DNA from: Byssothecium circinans
Lineage: Eukaryota; Ascomycota; Dothideomycetes; Pleosporales; Massarinaceae
Length of the DNA stretch: 64,000 nucleotides
Assembly: GCA_010015675.1 (NCBI GenBank)
Contig: ML976979.1
Location: forward strand, 163,556-227,555
Direction: 5' to 3'
In this document: one piece after another, positions 21,510-33,719 of the stretch
Layout: every line of letters starts with the position of its first letter
How positions within the stretch are numbered: position 1 is the first letter of the stretch
The notes under the pieces: model-generated
Seen by the model: the letters and a program-made list of their open reading frames with translations, nothing else
What the model was told of the DNA's origin: nothing
Databases searched by the model: none
Program-made: the position numbers and the translations under genes

Positions 21510-21970
21510 TGTTACAAGATAATGTATGAGCGCAGCCACGGAAGAACGATACGCTTAGGGAGAGTATCAAATAGTAGGGCGCAGGATAGGGTTAAGGCAT
21601 TAGTCACGTAGTTATGATCCTACTAAGACTAAGAGATCCTAGGAGCAGACTAAGGTCCTAGATCAGATAGTAATCTAGGGAGTAGAGGCTCTAGGCGGGA
21701 TCAAGGACTTAGCGAAGGAATAGAGTAAGTAGTATAAAGACTAAATAGATCTCCTTTATCTTTCTAATTCTAATTCTTCATAGTTAACTCTTAATAGTTC
21801 ATCTCTTACCTAGATTAATACTTAGTTATTCTATAGTTTATTATAGAATTAGTTGTTTTCACACGTTTACCTCTTAAACTACTAAAGCATAACTACCTAA
21901 CGTATACACTATACACTAACCTTCCTCCCTTTACATGGATTAGGCTAGGCTAGTATACCCCTTAGTAATA
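21510..21970 (+). repeat. 5' LTR of Gypsy-B
   Basis: 461 bp, starting TGTTACAAGATAATG and ending GTAATA (expected GTAACA). It matches the 3' LTR along its whole length with mainly C/T and G/A differences, as RIP would give. Confidence 0.9.
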
Positions 21971-22099
21971 CTTTAACTACCTATAGGTTCAAGAACCTAA
22001 ATGTACGTAATAGTAGCTCCTGCTACCCTACGTGCTACTAGTAGTAGTATTAGTACACCTGCTTTAAGTCTAGCATTAGTGATAGCTAACTAGGCTAAC

Positions 22100-25000
22100 T
22101 AGTTACAGCAATAGGCTGAATAGATTGATGGATTGATGTAAGCAATTACTTAACTCTAGGCTAAGGACACTGTACCCCATGGAAAGATTACGGCGCTAGA
22201 GAAGTATAATAAAGGATGAGATAGCCTAAAGCTATTCCTTACTAACATGGATTTGTACTGTCAATTCAATGCTCTAATAGAGGATTTAGATAAAATCCTT
22301 GCGGCCAGTATACACCTAACGGACAAGGCAGCCACGTGGATGCAACCCTTTATAGACGACTATCTTATAAATAAGATAAGGTATTATAAAGATAACACGA
22401 AGACTATCTTTAAGAGCTAGACAGCGTTTAAGGATGAGATTTAGAAGGTGTTTAGAGAACTTAATAAAGAGACTTAGGTAGAGTAAAAGATATCTTAGAT
22501 CTAGTAGGATAGGTTAGTCACTAGATATATAATAGAGTTTAAATAACTATAGTTAAAAATTAATTAGGATGATGCGCTATTGCGTATAGCCTTCTACAAC
22601 GGGTTAAAGGAAATAGTTAAGGATAGCATAATCCATTATAATAAGCTAAAAGACTTATAAGATATAATTAACCTAGCTACCTAAATTAATAATAGGCTCT
22701 ACGAATGAGTAATGTAGAAGAAGCAAAGGGATATAATAGTCATTCCTAACTCTAGAAGATATAGGAAGCTAAAGACACTATAATATAACTAAAATAGTAA
22801 TGTAGTAATAATAGATAAAGTCTAATAAAAGAAGTAATTTAATAAAGGTAAGGGAAGATAGCTAGACAGCCTAACCTACGAATAACGCTAGGAACGCTTT
22901 AAGAAGAGAGCATGTCTCTAATGCGGCGAAGTAGGACACTTCTACAGAGACTACCTAAAGAACTAAGGCTAAGCAAGTAAGCTTAGAGTAGTCAAGATTA
23001 GGATAATTAAGTTTAAGGTAATAAGACCTAAGGAGGGTAAACTAGAAGTACTATGTTAGTAGCCTACTTCTTGCCCACCTCTAGAACTAGACTAGATAAT
23101 AGAATCCTCTAATAATAACGTTAGTAACACAGAATTCATTCTAGCCTAAATAACTTACCCTTTAAACTAGATAGACGACCACAAGGTCCTTTAATAGCTT
23201 AAAGAGGATCTATGCTAGATATATAGGGACGACTCATATAAAGGAGAAGCGTGTATCTAAGATATACTAGTACGCGGCGGCCACACCTATGAAGTAGTAG
23301 TAACAGTAATAAGAGAACAAGGTCTATAGATAAAAATATAATAAATTAAGATTAATAATAAATATAATAAAGTTAAATAGTATAACTGCATAAGAGAGCA
23401 TTATATTACTTATTAGTAGGAAAGAAGAAGCGTGTAACACACGCCTAGATAAGCCTCTTACGCCCTCCTTCCTAAGAAGGACTACTTAGAAGATAATTGC
23501 CACGTACACTATTTCAAGTACTAGTAGAGATAGCATGAACGCCTAGGATAAAGTAGGTGCTATAATACGCACTACTAACTATACTAGCTAAGTAAACACG
23601 TTGCAGGATACTAGCTAGCTAGTAGGATAGATAGGGAAGTAATAGTATATAAGAATAGCGCATATCTCTACTATTACCCTATAGGACACCCTTTAGATAA
23701 GGGACATAAGGAGCTTAAGTAGAATAAGTGTAAGGCACTTCTAGGATGTATGTTCTATCTCCTCCTAAAGGAAGAAGTAGCATAGGCTAGGTACAGAGCT
23801 AGCTATGAACTACTGCCCCCTTCTAAGTGTCTAGTAGACGTATGCAAACACTATAAACTTCTAATGCTTCCTAATAAGACTAAGGAAGACGCTTTCAGAT
23901 GAAAAATAATACTTACATAATAGATATGGCGAACGTTGCTAGAGATGCAGCACTGGCTACAAGGCTATCTAGAGGACAGGGCTGCTAGAGATAATATCTC
24001 GCATACTTAGACTATGAGACGCCCACCTGGAGCCATAATAAGGAAAGAAGGGCATAATAACTTACCCTACAAATAGTGCTTTAATGATATATGTCAAGCA
24101 CACCTCTTAGAGAAACTTAGGAAGGGTTTCTCGCGATAAAATAAATAACTAATAGAGCATAGATGCTTATTATAGATAGCATGCTATGATAACAGCTATT
24201 TAATACACCTATCTAATAAACAAGGATTAGGTTAGTTTCTAAAGAAACCTAAGGGGTTAAAAAACTAGGATGCTACTAGGGATAAGGTTACGCTAGTAAG
24301 AGCATTTCTATAATAACCCTATATAATATATGATACCTAGAGCCACTAGTTTATTAATTAAAGGTAGAGGTGCACGTACACGGACGCAGGCTTATAGCAC
24401 TAGTAGATAGTAGAGCTGCATAGATAATTATCTCCCTATAAGTAGTTAAGAGATATAGCATACCCTATCAAGATAAGGAACGTCTAATATAAGTGGTATT
24501 CGCTAATAATAGACTGATGTCCTATAGCAATGGATTCTTAAGGTTAGAGACCTAAGAAGTGTTATTCCACGTACTTAGAATTAAGGACATAACATCCCTT
24601 AACATTATAGATCTTAGTAAAGAAGACATATTAATTAGTTATAATTAGCTTAGGAAGCACAATCCTACTATTAATTAGTAAAAAGGCACGATGTTTAGCT
24701 AAGAACTAGCGCGTAAGGTTGCTAGAACACGACACGAAAGATTAAGCCTGGCAATCTAGAGCTTACCTAGTTAGACTAGATAGATTAGTAAGATATTACC
24801 TTATAAGATTAAGAGAATCTATAAGAAGGACCTTTTATAAATAGGAGTTATCTAGATATAGAGAGTTACGCCTATAAAGGATAAACCCTAACTAATGATA
24901 CCACTAGAATACAAGGAGTTTCAAGACCTATTTAAGGAAATAGAGGAAACTGTATTACTAGATTACTAGGATTAGGATCACAAGATTCACCTAGAAGAAG

Positions 25001-27860
25001 GCGCAAAGCTGCGCCTAGGACTAATATACCTACTTACATTTAAATAGCAGCTAGAGCTATAGGAATACATTAAAAAGAACTTAAAGCAAGGGTATATATA
25101 AGAGAGTGTAAGCTTAATAGCTTCACTAATTCTCTTTGTCCTAAAGAAGAATAGAAAGCTATAACTCTATATAGATTATAGATAGCTAAACTATATTATA
25201 AGGAAGAACTATTACCCCCTTCCTTTAATCTAGGAACTTATAGACCGCCTCTAGGGAGTTAAGTAGATCATGAAATTTAATATATAAGATAGATTCTATT
25301 AAATATAGATAGCTAAGGGCTTTAAATGGCTAACTACCTTTAAAACTTAGTATAGACTATATAAGTATATAGTTATACCCTTTAGACTAATGAACGCGCC
25401 TACAACGTTTTAGGCACTTATTAATAGAGCCCTTTATAAATACTTAGACGTTTTTATGACTGCGTACCTAGATGATATACTAGTGTATACCTTAGGGACG
25501 CTTAAGGATCATATTAAACACGTTAAGAAGGTGCTTAGGAAGCTTAGGGAGTATTAATTACCCCTATAGCTAGAAAAATGCGAATTCTACGTTATAGAGA
25601 TGGATTACTTGGGATTTATTATCTTACGAGACGGCATCGCTATAGACCTGAAGAAAGTCAAAACTATAAGGGAATAGCTAAAACCTAAGATAGTTAAGGA
25701 CGTATAATCTTTCTTAGGATTTGCTAACTTCTACTAGAAGTTTATTTAGGGATACTTAAAAACTACAGCGCCTCTTATAGAGATTACTAAGAAGGAGAAG
25801 AGATTCTAATAGGGACAAGAATAGTAGAAGGCTTTTAAAAGGCTAAAAGAACTATTCCTGTTAGCCCTTATACTATAGATGCATAACCTAGAACGACTAC
25901 TACAAGTAGAGATAGATGCATTAGATTACGCCCTAGGAGTAATTCTCTTATAGTAGGGTAAGGATAGGAAATAGAGACTAGTATTCTACTATTCTTAGAA
26001 GTTCTTAGGAGCAGAACTTAACTACAACGTTTATGATAAGGAACTACTGACGATAGTAGATGCCTTTAAACAATAGTAAGCTTAGCTAGTAGGCGCTAAA
26101 TACTAGGTAGAGGTGTATTCAGATTACTAGAACCTAATAAGTTTTATAATAACTAAGAAACTTAACTAATAATAGGTTAGATAGGCTAAAATAATAGTAG
26201 ACTATAACTTTAAGGTATATCATCGCCTAGGATTACTAAATAGAGTGGTGGACGCTCTTAGCTAAAGATCTAACCTTTAGGAAATAGATAGACCTATCAC
26301 GTATAACGCGGTCCTATAAGAGGACAAAGATAGTAGTCTAGGCTATAACTAACCACGACTATCTAAAGGAACTCTAGTTAAACGATTAGCTAAGGTTACT
26401 AAAGTTACATAATTATGGAATAAGAAGCTTAATAAGCTTACTAAAGTAGGCAGGATTAATTATCAAGGACCAAAGGTACACGACTAAGTAGATTACAATT
26501 ATTTGACCCCTAAGTAGAGGGTAAAGTATGATTTAGTAAACTATCTAAAGGCAAGACTACCTTAAGATAAAGAATAATAGATTAAGTTACGTGAAGACCT
26601 CGCACTAACCCTAATATAGAAGCTACATAAGTCTAAAGAATACGGACACCCCAGGATTAATGAAATGGTTTAACAGATTTTAAATAAGTACTTAATCCCT
26701 AATGTATGAAAAACAGTTTAGAACGTAATAGGCAACTATTTAGCATGTTATAAGAACAAGCCTAAGAGATATAAGCCCTATAGACTACTCTAATTACTTA
26801 AACTACCCGCACGCCTATAGATTAGCGTCACGATAGACTTCATAGTAAAGCTCCTAAAATCATTAGAACCTAGATTAGCATGGCTATGCAACTTAATATT
26901 AGTAATTATTAACTAATTAACTAAGGCATTAATATTCATACTAATAGAAGAAATAGTTATAGCTAAAGAGATAGCTTACGAAGTAACTAAGGCACTTATT
27001 AGCTAGTATAGTGTACTAGAATAGTTTATTACTAATCATAGAACACTATTCACCACTAAGTATTAGAGCACGTTCCTAGTAAAGCTTAGAGTTAATAAAA
27101 AACTTTCAACTAGCTTTCACCCGTAGACTAATAGTTAAATAGAATAAACGAATCAGATACTAGAATAGTATCTAAGAATGTACGCTAATAAGCTATAGGA
27201 TAACTAGGTTAAACTCCTGCTAACAGCATAATTAGCCTATAATAGCATAAGATCCTTAATGATAGGATACTCACCGCACTACGCGAATTATAGATATGAG
27301 CTAATTGCTTATCAGAATCCTAAGGACGTTAAGAGCCTTTTAGCTAGAGCTAATGATAAGGCATGATTACTTCGCAAACTATATAATAAATTAAGCTAAC
27401 AAATCGCTTAAAGGAACCTCATGATAGCTAGATTAGTAAATAAGAAAAGGCTTAAGGGACTAACCCTTAAAGAGGGGGATAAAGTTTTCCTATTATAAAA
27501 AAATTTAAAAACTAAATAACCATGCAATAAACTAGATAACCTCTAAATAGGACCTTTTCAAATCCTAGAGGCTAAAGGACTAGTAACGTTTAAGCTAGAA
27601 CTCCCTAAAGGCATACGCATACACCTTATCTTTTATAAATTACTCCTTAAACTAGCACCACTAGACGCTAAAGTTAAAACACGAGTTAAACTTAAAGACG
27701 AAGACTATAAGGTTGAAGAAATTAAGGACCTATGAAAATTCAAGCGTTAGTGGAAGTACTTAGTTAAGTAGAAGAACTAGCTAGATAGCTAGAATACCTA
27801 GGAACTAATATAGAATCTTATAGACTATAGGGAACTAGTAAAGGACTACTACTAGTAGTA
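22100..27860 (+). pseudogene. Gypsy-B gag-pol relic with chromodomain
   Basis: The polyprotein is readable only through many stops. Capsid-like sequence precedes a CCHC knuckle; protease, reverse transcriptase (VDYR-QLN, PLPLIQELIDRL, YLDD), RNase H and integrase (DFIVKLL, TSFHPQTN) follow in the Ty3/Gypsy order. The end (YKVEEIKDL, WKYLVKWKN-like, NTWEPIENL-like positions) is a chromodomain, which in chromoviruses directs integration to heterochromatin by binding methylated H3K9. RT and integrase order and the chromodomain place it with fungal chromoviruses (Maggy/Tf-like). Confidence 0.85.
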
Positions 27861-28546
27861 TCTAAAGGCAGTAACTCTATGTTTACTAGGAAAATAGAAA
27901 AGTTAAAGGATAAAGAAGGATTAAAGGAGATTAAAGAAGGATTAGCCTGCAACTAGCCTAGGTCAGTTAATGATGGTTTAGATAGTGGTAGTTTAGATAA
28001 AATAGTAGATTCTATACTCTTTAAAGTCTCTACCTCTTAAGCAGCATCTATTACGTTTAGGACATGGTAATCCTAGTTCACAAAGGAGCGTTTACAGGCC
28101 TTAAGCTTAGCTAACTTAATGTAGAGCTACGCCACCTTAGCCTTAAAATAAAGAAGCGTAATTTACTTCTCCTTCTTCTCCTTCTTCTCCTTCTACACTT
28201 TTTCCTATTTCTCCTTAAAAATAAATAGACTACACTTAGCGTGGACCTAAATGTAAGCGGCGCACTAACCTAGAGCCGCATTAATAAAATAGTAAAGCTT
28301 GCGCTTCTAATAGCGTTTATAGCTAGGCGTTATCTCTAGACCTTAAGAACGGATTTAATTAGCTTCGTATCAATGACATATGGTTAATAACTTGGACGGA
28401 ACCTTAGGTATAGTTAGGAAAAGGTTAGTAAAACCCTAAAGGAGGCTATAACACCATAAGTAACTAGGGACACGCACGACTTATATACTAGCTATAAGAA
28501 GAAGCGGCACAGCAGACACACCTCCTAGGATATTAGGATGATAACC

Positions 28547-28562
28547 TTAAAGAGGGGGATGA
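28547..28562 (+). other. polypurine tract of Gypsy-B
   Basis: AAAGAGGGGGATGA lies immediately upstream of the 3' LTR, the place and composition expected for the primer of plus-strand DNA synthesis in reverse transcription. Confidence 0.75.
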
Positions 28563-29023
28563 TGTTACAAGACAATGTATAAGCGCAGCCACAGAAGAAT
28601 AATACGCTTAGGGAGAGTATTAAATAGTAGGGCGTAGGATAGGGTTAAGGCGCTAGTCACGTAGTTATAATCCTACTAAGACTAAGAGATCCTAGGAGTA
28701 GACTAAGGTCCTAGATTAGATAGTAATCTAGGGAGTAAAGGCTCTAGGTAGGATTAAGGACTTAGCGAAGGAATAGAGTAAGTAGTATAAAGACTAGATA
28801 GATCTCTTTTATCTTTCTAATTCTGATTCTTCGTAGTTAACTCTTAATAGTTCATCTCTTACCTAGATTGATACTTAGTTATTCTATAGTTTATTATAGA
28901 ATTAGTTACTTTCACACGTTTACCTCTTGAACTACTAAAGCATAACCACCTAACATATATACCGTATACCAACCTTCCTCCCCTCACACGGATCAGGCTA
29001 GGCCAGTATACCCCTTAGTAACA
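28563..29023 (+). repeat. 3' LTR of Gypsy-B
   Basis: 461 bp, TGTTACAAGACAATG to GTAACA, homologous to the 5' LTR over its full length. It is followed directly by the target duplication AAAAG. Confidence 0.9.
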
Positions 29024-30037
29024 AAAAGCTAAAGACACTATAATATAACTATAATAGCGATGTAGTAATAATAGATAAAATCTAATAAAAGAAGTAATTT
29101 AATAAAGGTAAGAGAAGATAACTAGACAGCCTAACTTATAAACAATGCTAAGAACGCTTTAAGAAGAAGGTATATCTCTAATATAGCAAAGTAGGATACT
29201 TCTGTAGAGACTACCTAAAGAACTAAGGCTAGGCTAGCAAGCTTAAAGTAGTTAAGATTAGGATAATTAAGTTTAAGGTAATAAGACTTAAGGAGGATAA
29301 ACTAGAAGTACTATATTAGTAGCCTACTCCTTACCTACCTTTAGAACTAGATTAAGCAATAAAACTATCTAATAATAATATTAGTAATATAGATCCTACT
29401 CTACCCTCTAAGGAATTCTAGGAGTTAGAAATATTACGCCTAAGCTAAGGTCTAGCCTAAAATAAAGTACTAGACTAGGTAATTTAACTCTAATTAGATA
29501 TAAAAGTATGCTAGAGGTACGCTAGCACTACACATAAAAGACTAGCTTACATTATATCTATATTAGTGTACAGTAAGAAAGCTAGCGAAGTAGTAGTAAA
29601 AGCTATGCAACTCTAAGGCCTATACGTTAAAGAGGATTATATTAAGGTAGAAGTACTAGAAAAGGATCCTTACTAGAAGGTTAACTAGTATTACTACTAA
29701 GAGAATTACTACCTCTACTATAAGCGCGAATAGGATAAGGTAAGGTATTAACCTAGACGCATGTTATATATTATAGTCCTAGATAAAAACTATCTAGTAT
29801 TAACTTACTATACTTATTACTTTAGTAATTAGCAATAGTAATATAAATATGTTAGATAGTAGAAGTGCTATAACTAGTACTACTAAATATATTAGCTAAA
29901 TAAGTATATTATAGGATATTACCTAGTAGGACTAATAGATAGTAATACACTAGAATATAATATTAAAGACTACTAATATTAACATCCTCTAGAGTACCCT
30001 ATAGACTATAAGTATAAGAAGGTAGACTAGGTATAAT
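29024..30037 (+). mobile_element. Gypsy-A internal segment 2 (gag end)
   Basis: It resumes Gypsy-A right after the Gypsy-B insertion: its first 400 bp align with Gypsy-B from 22,767 on, including the zinc-knuckle region. The rest is more diverged but has the same style of stop-ridden coding sequence. It ends at the outer edge of Helitron copy 1. Confidence 0.7.
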
Positions 30038-30044
30038 AAGATCC

Positions 30045-30072
30045 TTCTAATTTTTGTAAATGGGAATTAGAA
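30045..30072 (-). other. 3'-terminal hairpin of Helitron copy 1
   Basis: TTCTAATT (30045-30052) and AATTAGAA (30065-30072) form a perfect 8-bp stem with a 12-nt loop, about 7 bp from the element's 3' end. Copy 2 has the same hairpin with one G-T pair. Confidence 0.65.
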
Positions 30073-30335
30073 TTTGCAGAGCGATTTATCACTTAGGGTA
30101 GAGAAGAAGAGTAGATACGCAATAAAGCTTTTTCATTCAGATAGTTGAGCTACCTATCCTAGCTAGTATGCTAGAAACCTTCCGTGTTCTAGTCCATTAT
30201 AACTCCTTAAATTAAGTAGTATAGAAAGCTATACTTTACAGATAATATCTATTTAACGCTAGTAGTCATGCCTCATACCGCCTAATACCCTTAAGCTTGA
30301 CATATAGGAGATAGGTAGCATAGTAAGATACAGCA

Positions 30336-31082
30336 TTAGGTGGGTAAGTCCTGCAGAATCTTACTATATAGAGCAAGAATCTTGCCAACACTAATAATAT
30401 GCTTAACATCCTTAGCTTAAATAGTGACGCGCTTCCCATAGATAGCACTAAGGTTTATAGCTAGGCACTATTATTAGCAGAGGCTAATACTATACAAATT
30501 AGACTAATACCTTGTAAGATGTCTACTAGGAAGGCCTTAGTAGTAGCCTATAAGGCGTCTAAAGCCCTAGACTAGAAACGGGACACAGGGTCACTATTTC
30601 CCTCTTAATTATTCTATAGCACCTCGCGAACTAATCTCCTAAATGGCGCTACTAGAATTAAGTTACCTAGAGTCTTCTAGTAGAAACGGATCTCTGCTAG
30701 AGTAAAGGCTAATACTAGTATTAGTCTAGCTATAGTAATATAGGTTAAAAACTTACTACTAGGCTTACGACGCCTAATGTGAGGGCCTCCCTTGCTAGGG
30801 CCTTTATAGATAGGAGCACGCTCCTTCTACATAGCGTAGCTTATTAGCTTCTATGTTAGCGGCGGTGACCCTCCCTTCTTCTTGCGACCCTCATATAGGT
30901 TCGTGCTAGTATTAGTAGGAAGCTTCTTCTAGCCTTTCTTACAAGGACCTAAAGCTAGATATAGTTAACATGTAGCTAATACCAAGACTAATACCTAGCC
31001 TACCTTAGGCGCTATTACCCTTGCCAGCTCTGCCACGAGGAGCCTTTGCAGGCAGCTTGCCTTAATTCTTCTTAGCGGCCAT
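30336..31082 (-). pseudogene. histone H3/CENP-A-like gene carried by Helitron copy 1
   Basis: Starting at ATG 31082 a basic tail (GKLPAKAPRGRAGKG) leads, through probable introns, to IRRRKP and an unmistakable H3 histone fold. The helix alphaN is AEIRFYQKTLGNLI, then APFRRLVREVLQ (H3: LPFQRLVREIAQ), RFQSRALDALQATTKAFLVD (H3: [20 protein letters not shown]) and KRVTI.AKDVKH (H3: KRVTIMPKDIQL). The loop between the first two long helices looks one to two residues longer than in H3, as in CENP-A. In-frame TAA/TAG codons stand where Gln is expected. The closing part (KILALYSKILQD) differs from H3, so the C-terminus or a last intron is uncertain. It lies divergently from the second cargo gene. Copy 2 has the same gene with the same 747-bp span. 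Confidence 0.8.
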
Positions 31083-31892
31083 AATGGTATATTGTAAGGT
31101 ATATAAAAGAAAATAAGGTAGACGTAAACTAACTACTTTTTAGTTAGAAAATAGACGGAAAACCAATAACGTTAATAGTGAAAGTGAAAGTGAGAAATAA
31201 GAATAGTAAAAGTAAGAAATAGGAATAGTAATAGTACGCAAGGAAGTCAAAATTAGTAGGCAATAGAAGGGGAAATTATAGGGGAGTATATACATAGAAA
31301 GGCTAATACTAAGCCTAATACTTTAGTTATAGCTATACTATAGCTATAAAGCTTTGCAACCACAAAGATAGTAAAATTGCAAAGATCGAGAGTTGTTAAA
31401 GTGCGGGGTGGTAGGTAAGCGCGAGAAGTAAGAAGGTAACATAAAGGTAGCTAGTAAGGGTAAGTAGTAAAGGTAAGTAGTAAAGGTGCAAAGAGAAGTA
31501 AAATAAGAGAGAAAATATTACGTTAGCAAGAAAACTACGTATGAAGATAGGAAATAGCTTCTAAAGAGAGACTAATACCTAACCTAATACTATGATTCTA
31601 GTATGTACTTATGCAGCTAACTAAGCTGCACACGCTCATGCCAGAATCATGTCATAAAGTGTTGGGCGCATTTAACGCACATGACAGGCTGGTAATAATT
31701 TCCCGTGATTACTGCCTAGCCCTACTTTTAATTTCATGTAACTATAAATAAACTTATTACTAAAAATTTACTACTTAATACTACTTCCTATATACTCCTT
31801 ATATAACGTCTACGCACTACACGCAACTTTGCCCCACTACTAAATAACGCCTAATACCTACCTAATACATCCTACTAAGCCCTCTCACTGCA

Positions 31893-33682
31893 ATAGCAGA
31901 CTAGAAGAAGGTGAAGGCTACTAATGTATACTTATTAAATGCAAGCACCATTAAAAATAACAAACTTTGCGTAAGTAAGCAGGGCGAAGACTTCATGATT
32001 TAAAAGGGAAAAAACGCTGATAATAAGGTATAACAACCCCCCTATACCTAAATAATTATATACTAACTTAGTAAAGGCGTGCTTTACTTTCTAGATAAAG
32101 AAGTTCTTACTACGTATTCAGCACCTGCTTAATAGCGCTACAGATGAAAATGAGTGTAAGCAACTTAAGGACATACTTCAAATTTAGAGTCATAATGCAG
32201 CGCTTAAGGCTAGGTATAAGAAGAGTATTAGTCTAGTATTAGGTATAACTAATAATATATAGGGAGAGTTAGAATCTACTCTAGATACAGCTAGCTATAG
32301 CACGCACTAGAAAGCTAGAATCTAACTATAAAACTATAAGATTAGTCTTTAAGCCTTAAGAAAAGGTCTAGGCACTAGAAGATAAGTTCATGCTACCTTA
32401 GTATATTATTAACGCTGCCTCATCTACTATTAATAAGAGTGTAGAGAGCAGCAAGTTAAGTAAAAAGGGCAAATCTAACGCAGGCAAAGTGGATAAAAAG
32501 ATAACGGACATTAAGGAGAAAAAAGAAAAATTTGATATAATAGTGCCTAACCTAAGTAATAAAGAGAGGGAAGAATAGACAGAGCTTAGCTACTAGCTAT
32601 AGGTGAAGAGATACTAGAATAGAGAGCTTAACATTATAGTGGAAAAGTTAAGGATTCTCTATTATTAAGGGCTAAAGGGATTTATTCTACGCATGCTATA
32701 AGGTATGTTTATTATAAGTATAACGCAACTAACCTAATACTATAGCTAATACTAAGCAGCACTATATCTAGTGGCTTAACCTAACACTTAATAACTAAGT
32801 TACTCTTCTAGTAGCTAGAAAGAAGCTAGTGCGTTTAGGATAGGTAAGTAGGGTATTAGACCTAGTATTAGTCTAGAACTAACCATTAATAGGCTAGTGC
32901 TACTTAAAAGGTGTTTAAGAAGACTAAATTAAAGCTACCTATATAATAGGGTTAAGTAAGTGTAGTATTAGTTAGGGTATTAGGTATAAGCTAACTATAA
33001 TAGATTATTACTATAAGGTTAGCACTATAGAAGTTAGAAGTGCCTTATAGATACCTAATTAGCGTTAATACTAAGTTAAAGATGCCTATTCCACTATTCC
33101 CTATGCTATTCCCCTAATAATAACGCGTGCTACTCTCTCTAATCTACTAAGCATAGCGTGATGGGGATTATGCAGACTCTACTATCTAACTCTTTCGTGA
33201 TAGTAAAGCATGTAAGCTTCCTAGTACGTATAATCTACGCACTATTAAAGACTATAGCGCACATTTCCCTAAGGTATAGGGTAAGAATGCAGGATATGCT
33301 GCAGATCTACTTAACTATATTATTGTAGAACTTCCTATAGAGAATACTTCCCAAGGCGAACTAATAGAAGGTATATAAATAGAAGAAGATGTAATAGAAG
33401 GTATTAAGCTAGAGGTTCCCTATTAAGGCTATAATAATGGTGTAAAGATGCCTAATATTATGAAATTCATAGAGCTTAAGAGGCTAGGTGATAAGGGTGA
33501 CGTTAATCTAAGTCTATATTTAGTAGATAGTATAGACATAGAGACTATATGCTCTAGGGATTAGGATATAGTCATAGAGTATTAGGCTGTAGTATTAGGC
33601 GCTCTATCTATCTAGATAGATTAGGGAAACTTTTATAGGAATACTTATATTATAGGAAACTACCCTTATAAAACCTCTTAAT
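31893..33682 (+). pseudogene. second cargo gene of Helitron copy 1, function unknown
   Basis: Coding character is visible through RIP stops and several likely introns. The start is ATA here (31893-31895) but ATG in copy 2. The N-terminal part is basic and helical (KKVKAANAYLLNASTIKNNK), followed by a charged helical segment (NSATDENECKQLKDILQIQ), a Lys/Glu-rich region (KVDKKITDIKEKKEKF) and a C-terminal domain with RTIKDYSAHFPKV, IIVELPIENTS and PNIMKFIELKRLGDKGDVN. I do not recognise any domain. It converges on the Rep-helicase gene and diverges from the histone-like gene, so it is part of the element's own set. Both copies keep the whole arrangement. Confidence 0.55.
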
Positions 33683-33719
33683 AATAGTGGTATTAGTCTA
33701 GGTATTAGACCTAGAAAAT

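Larger units (their letters stand above)
21510..29023 (+). mobile_element. Gypsy-B: complete Ty3/Gypsy chromovirus-type retrotransposon, RIP-inactivated
   Basis: A 7514-bp element with two 461-bp LTRs (TGTTAC...GTAAyA), a 5-bp target duplication AAAAG (21505-21509 and 29024-29028) and a purine-rich tract before the 3' LTR. Readable domains in order are gag (DLYCQFNALIED, about 22,250), a CCHC zinc knuckle (C-x2-C-GEVGH, about 22,920-22,960), protease (ALVDS, about 24,400), reverse transcriptase with YLDDILVYT (25465-25491), RNase H, integrase (about 26,600-27,300) and a C-terminal chromodomain (about 27,710-27,850). No long frame survives: Gln and Trp codons have become TAG/TAA throughout. 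It interrupts Gypsy-A. Confidence 0.9.

Noticed and set aside
28160..28220. TTCTCC-rich run as a regulatory tract
   Set aside because: It lies in the degraded 3' part of Gypsy-B and is most simply a simple-sequence stretch antisense to a Lys/Glu-rich region.
30266..30448. 60-codon minus-strand frame and its twin at 53584-53766 as small membrane proteins
   Set aside because: Both are shifted frames over the third helix of the histone-like gene; the H3 signature (KRVTI, KDVKH) is in another frame.
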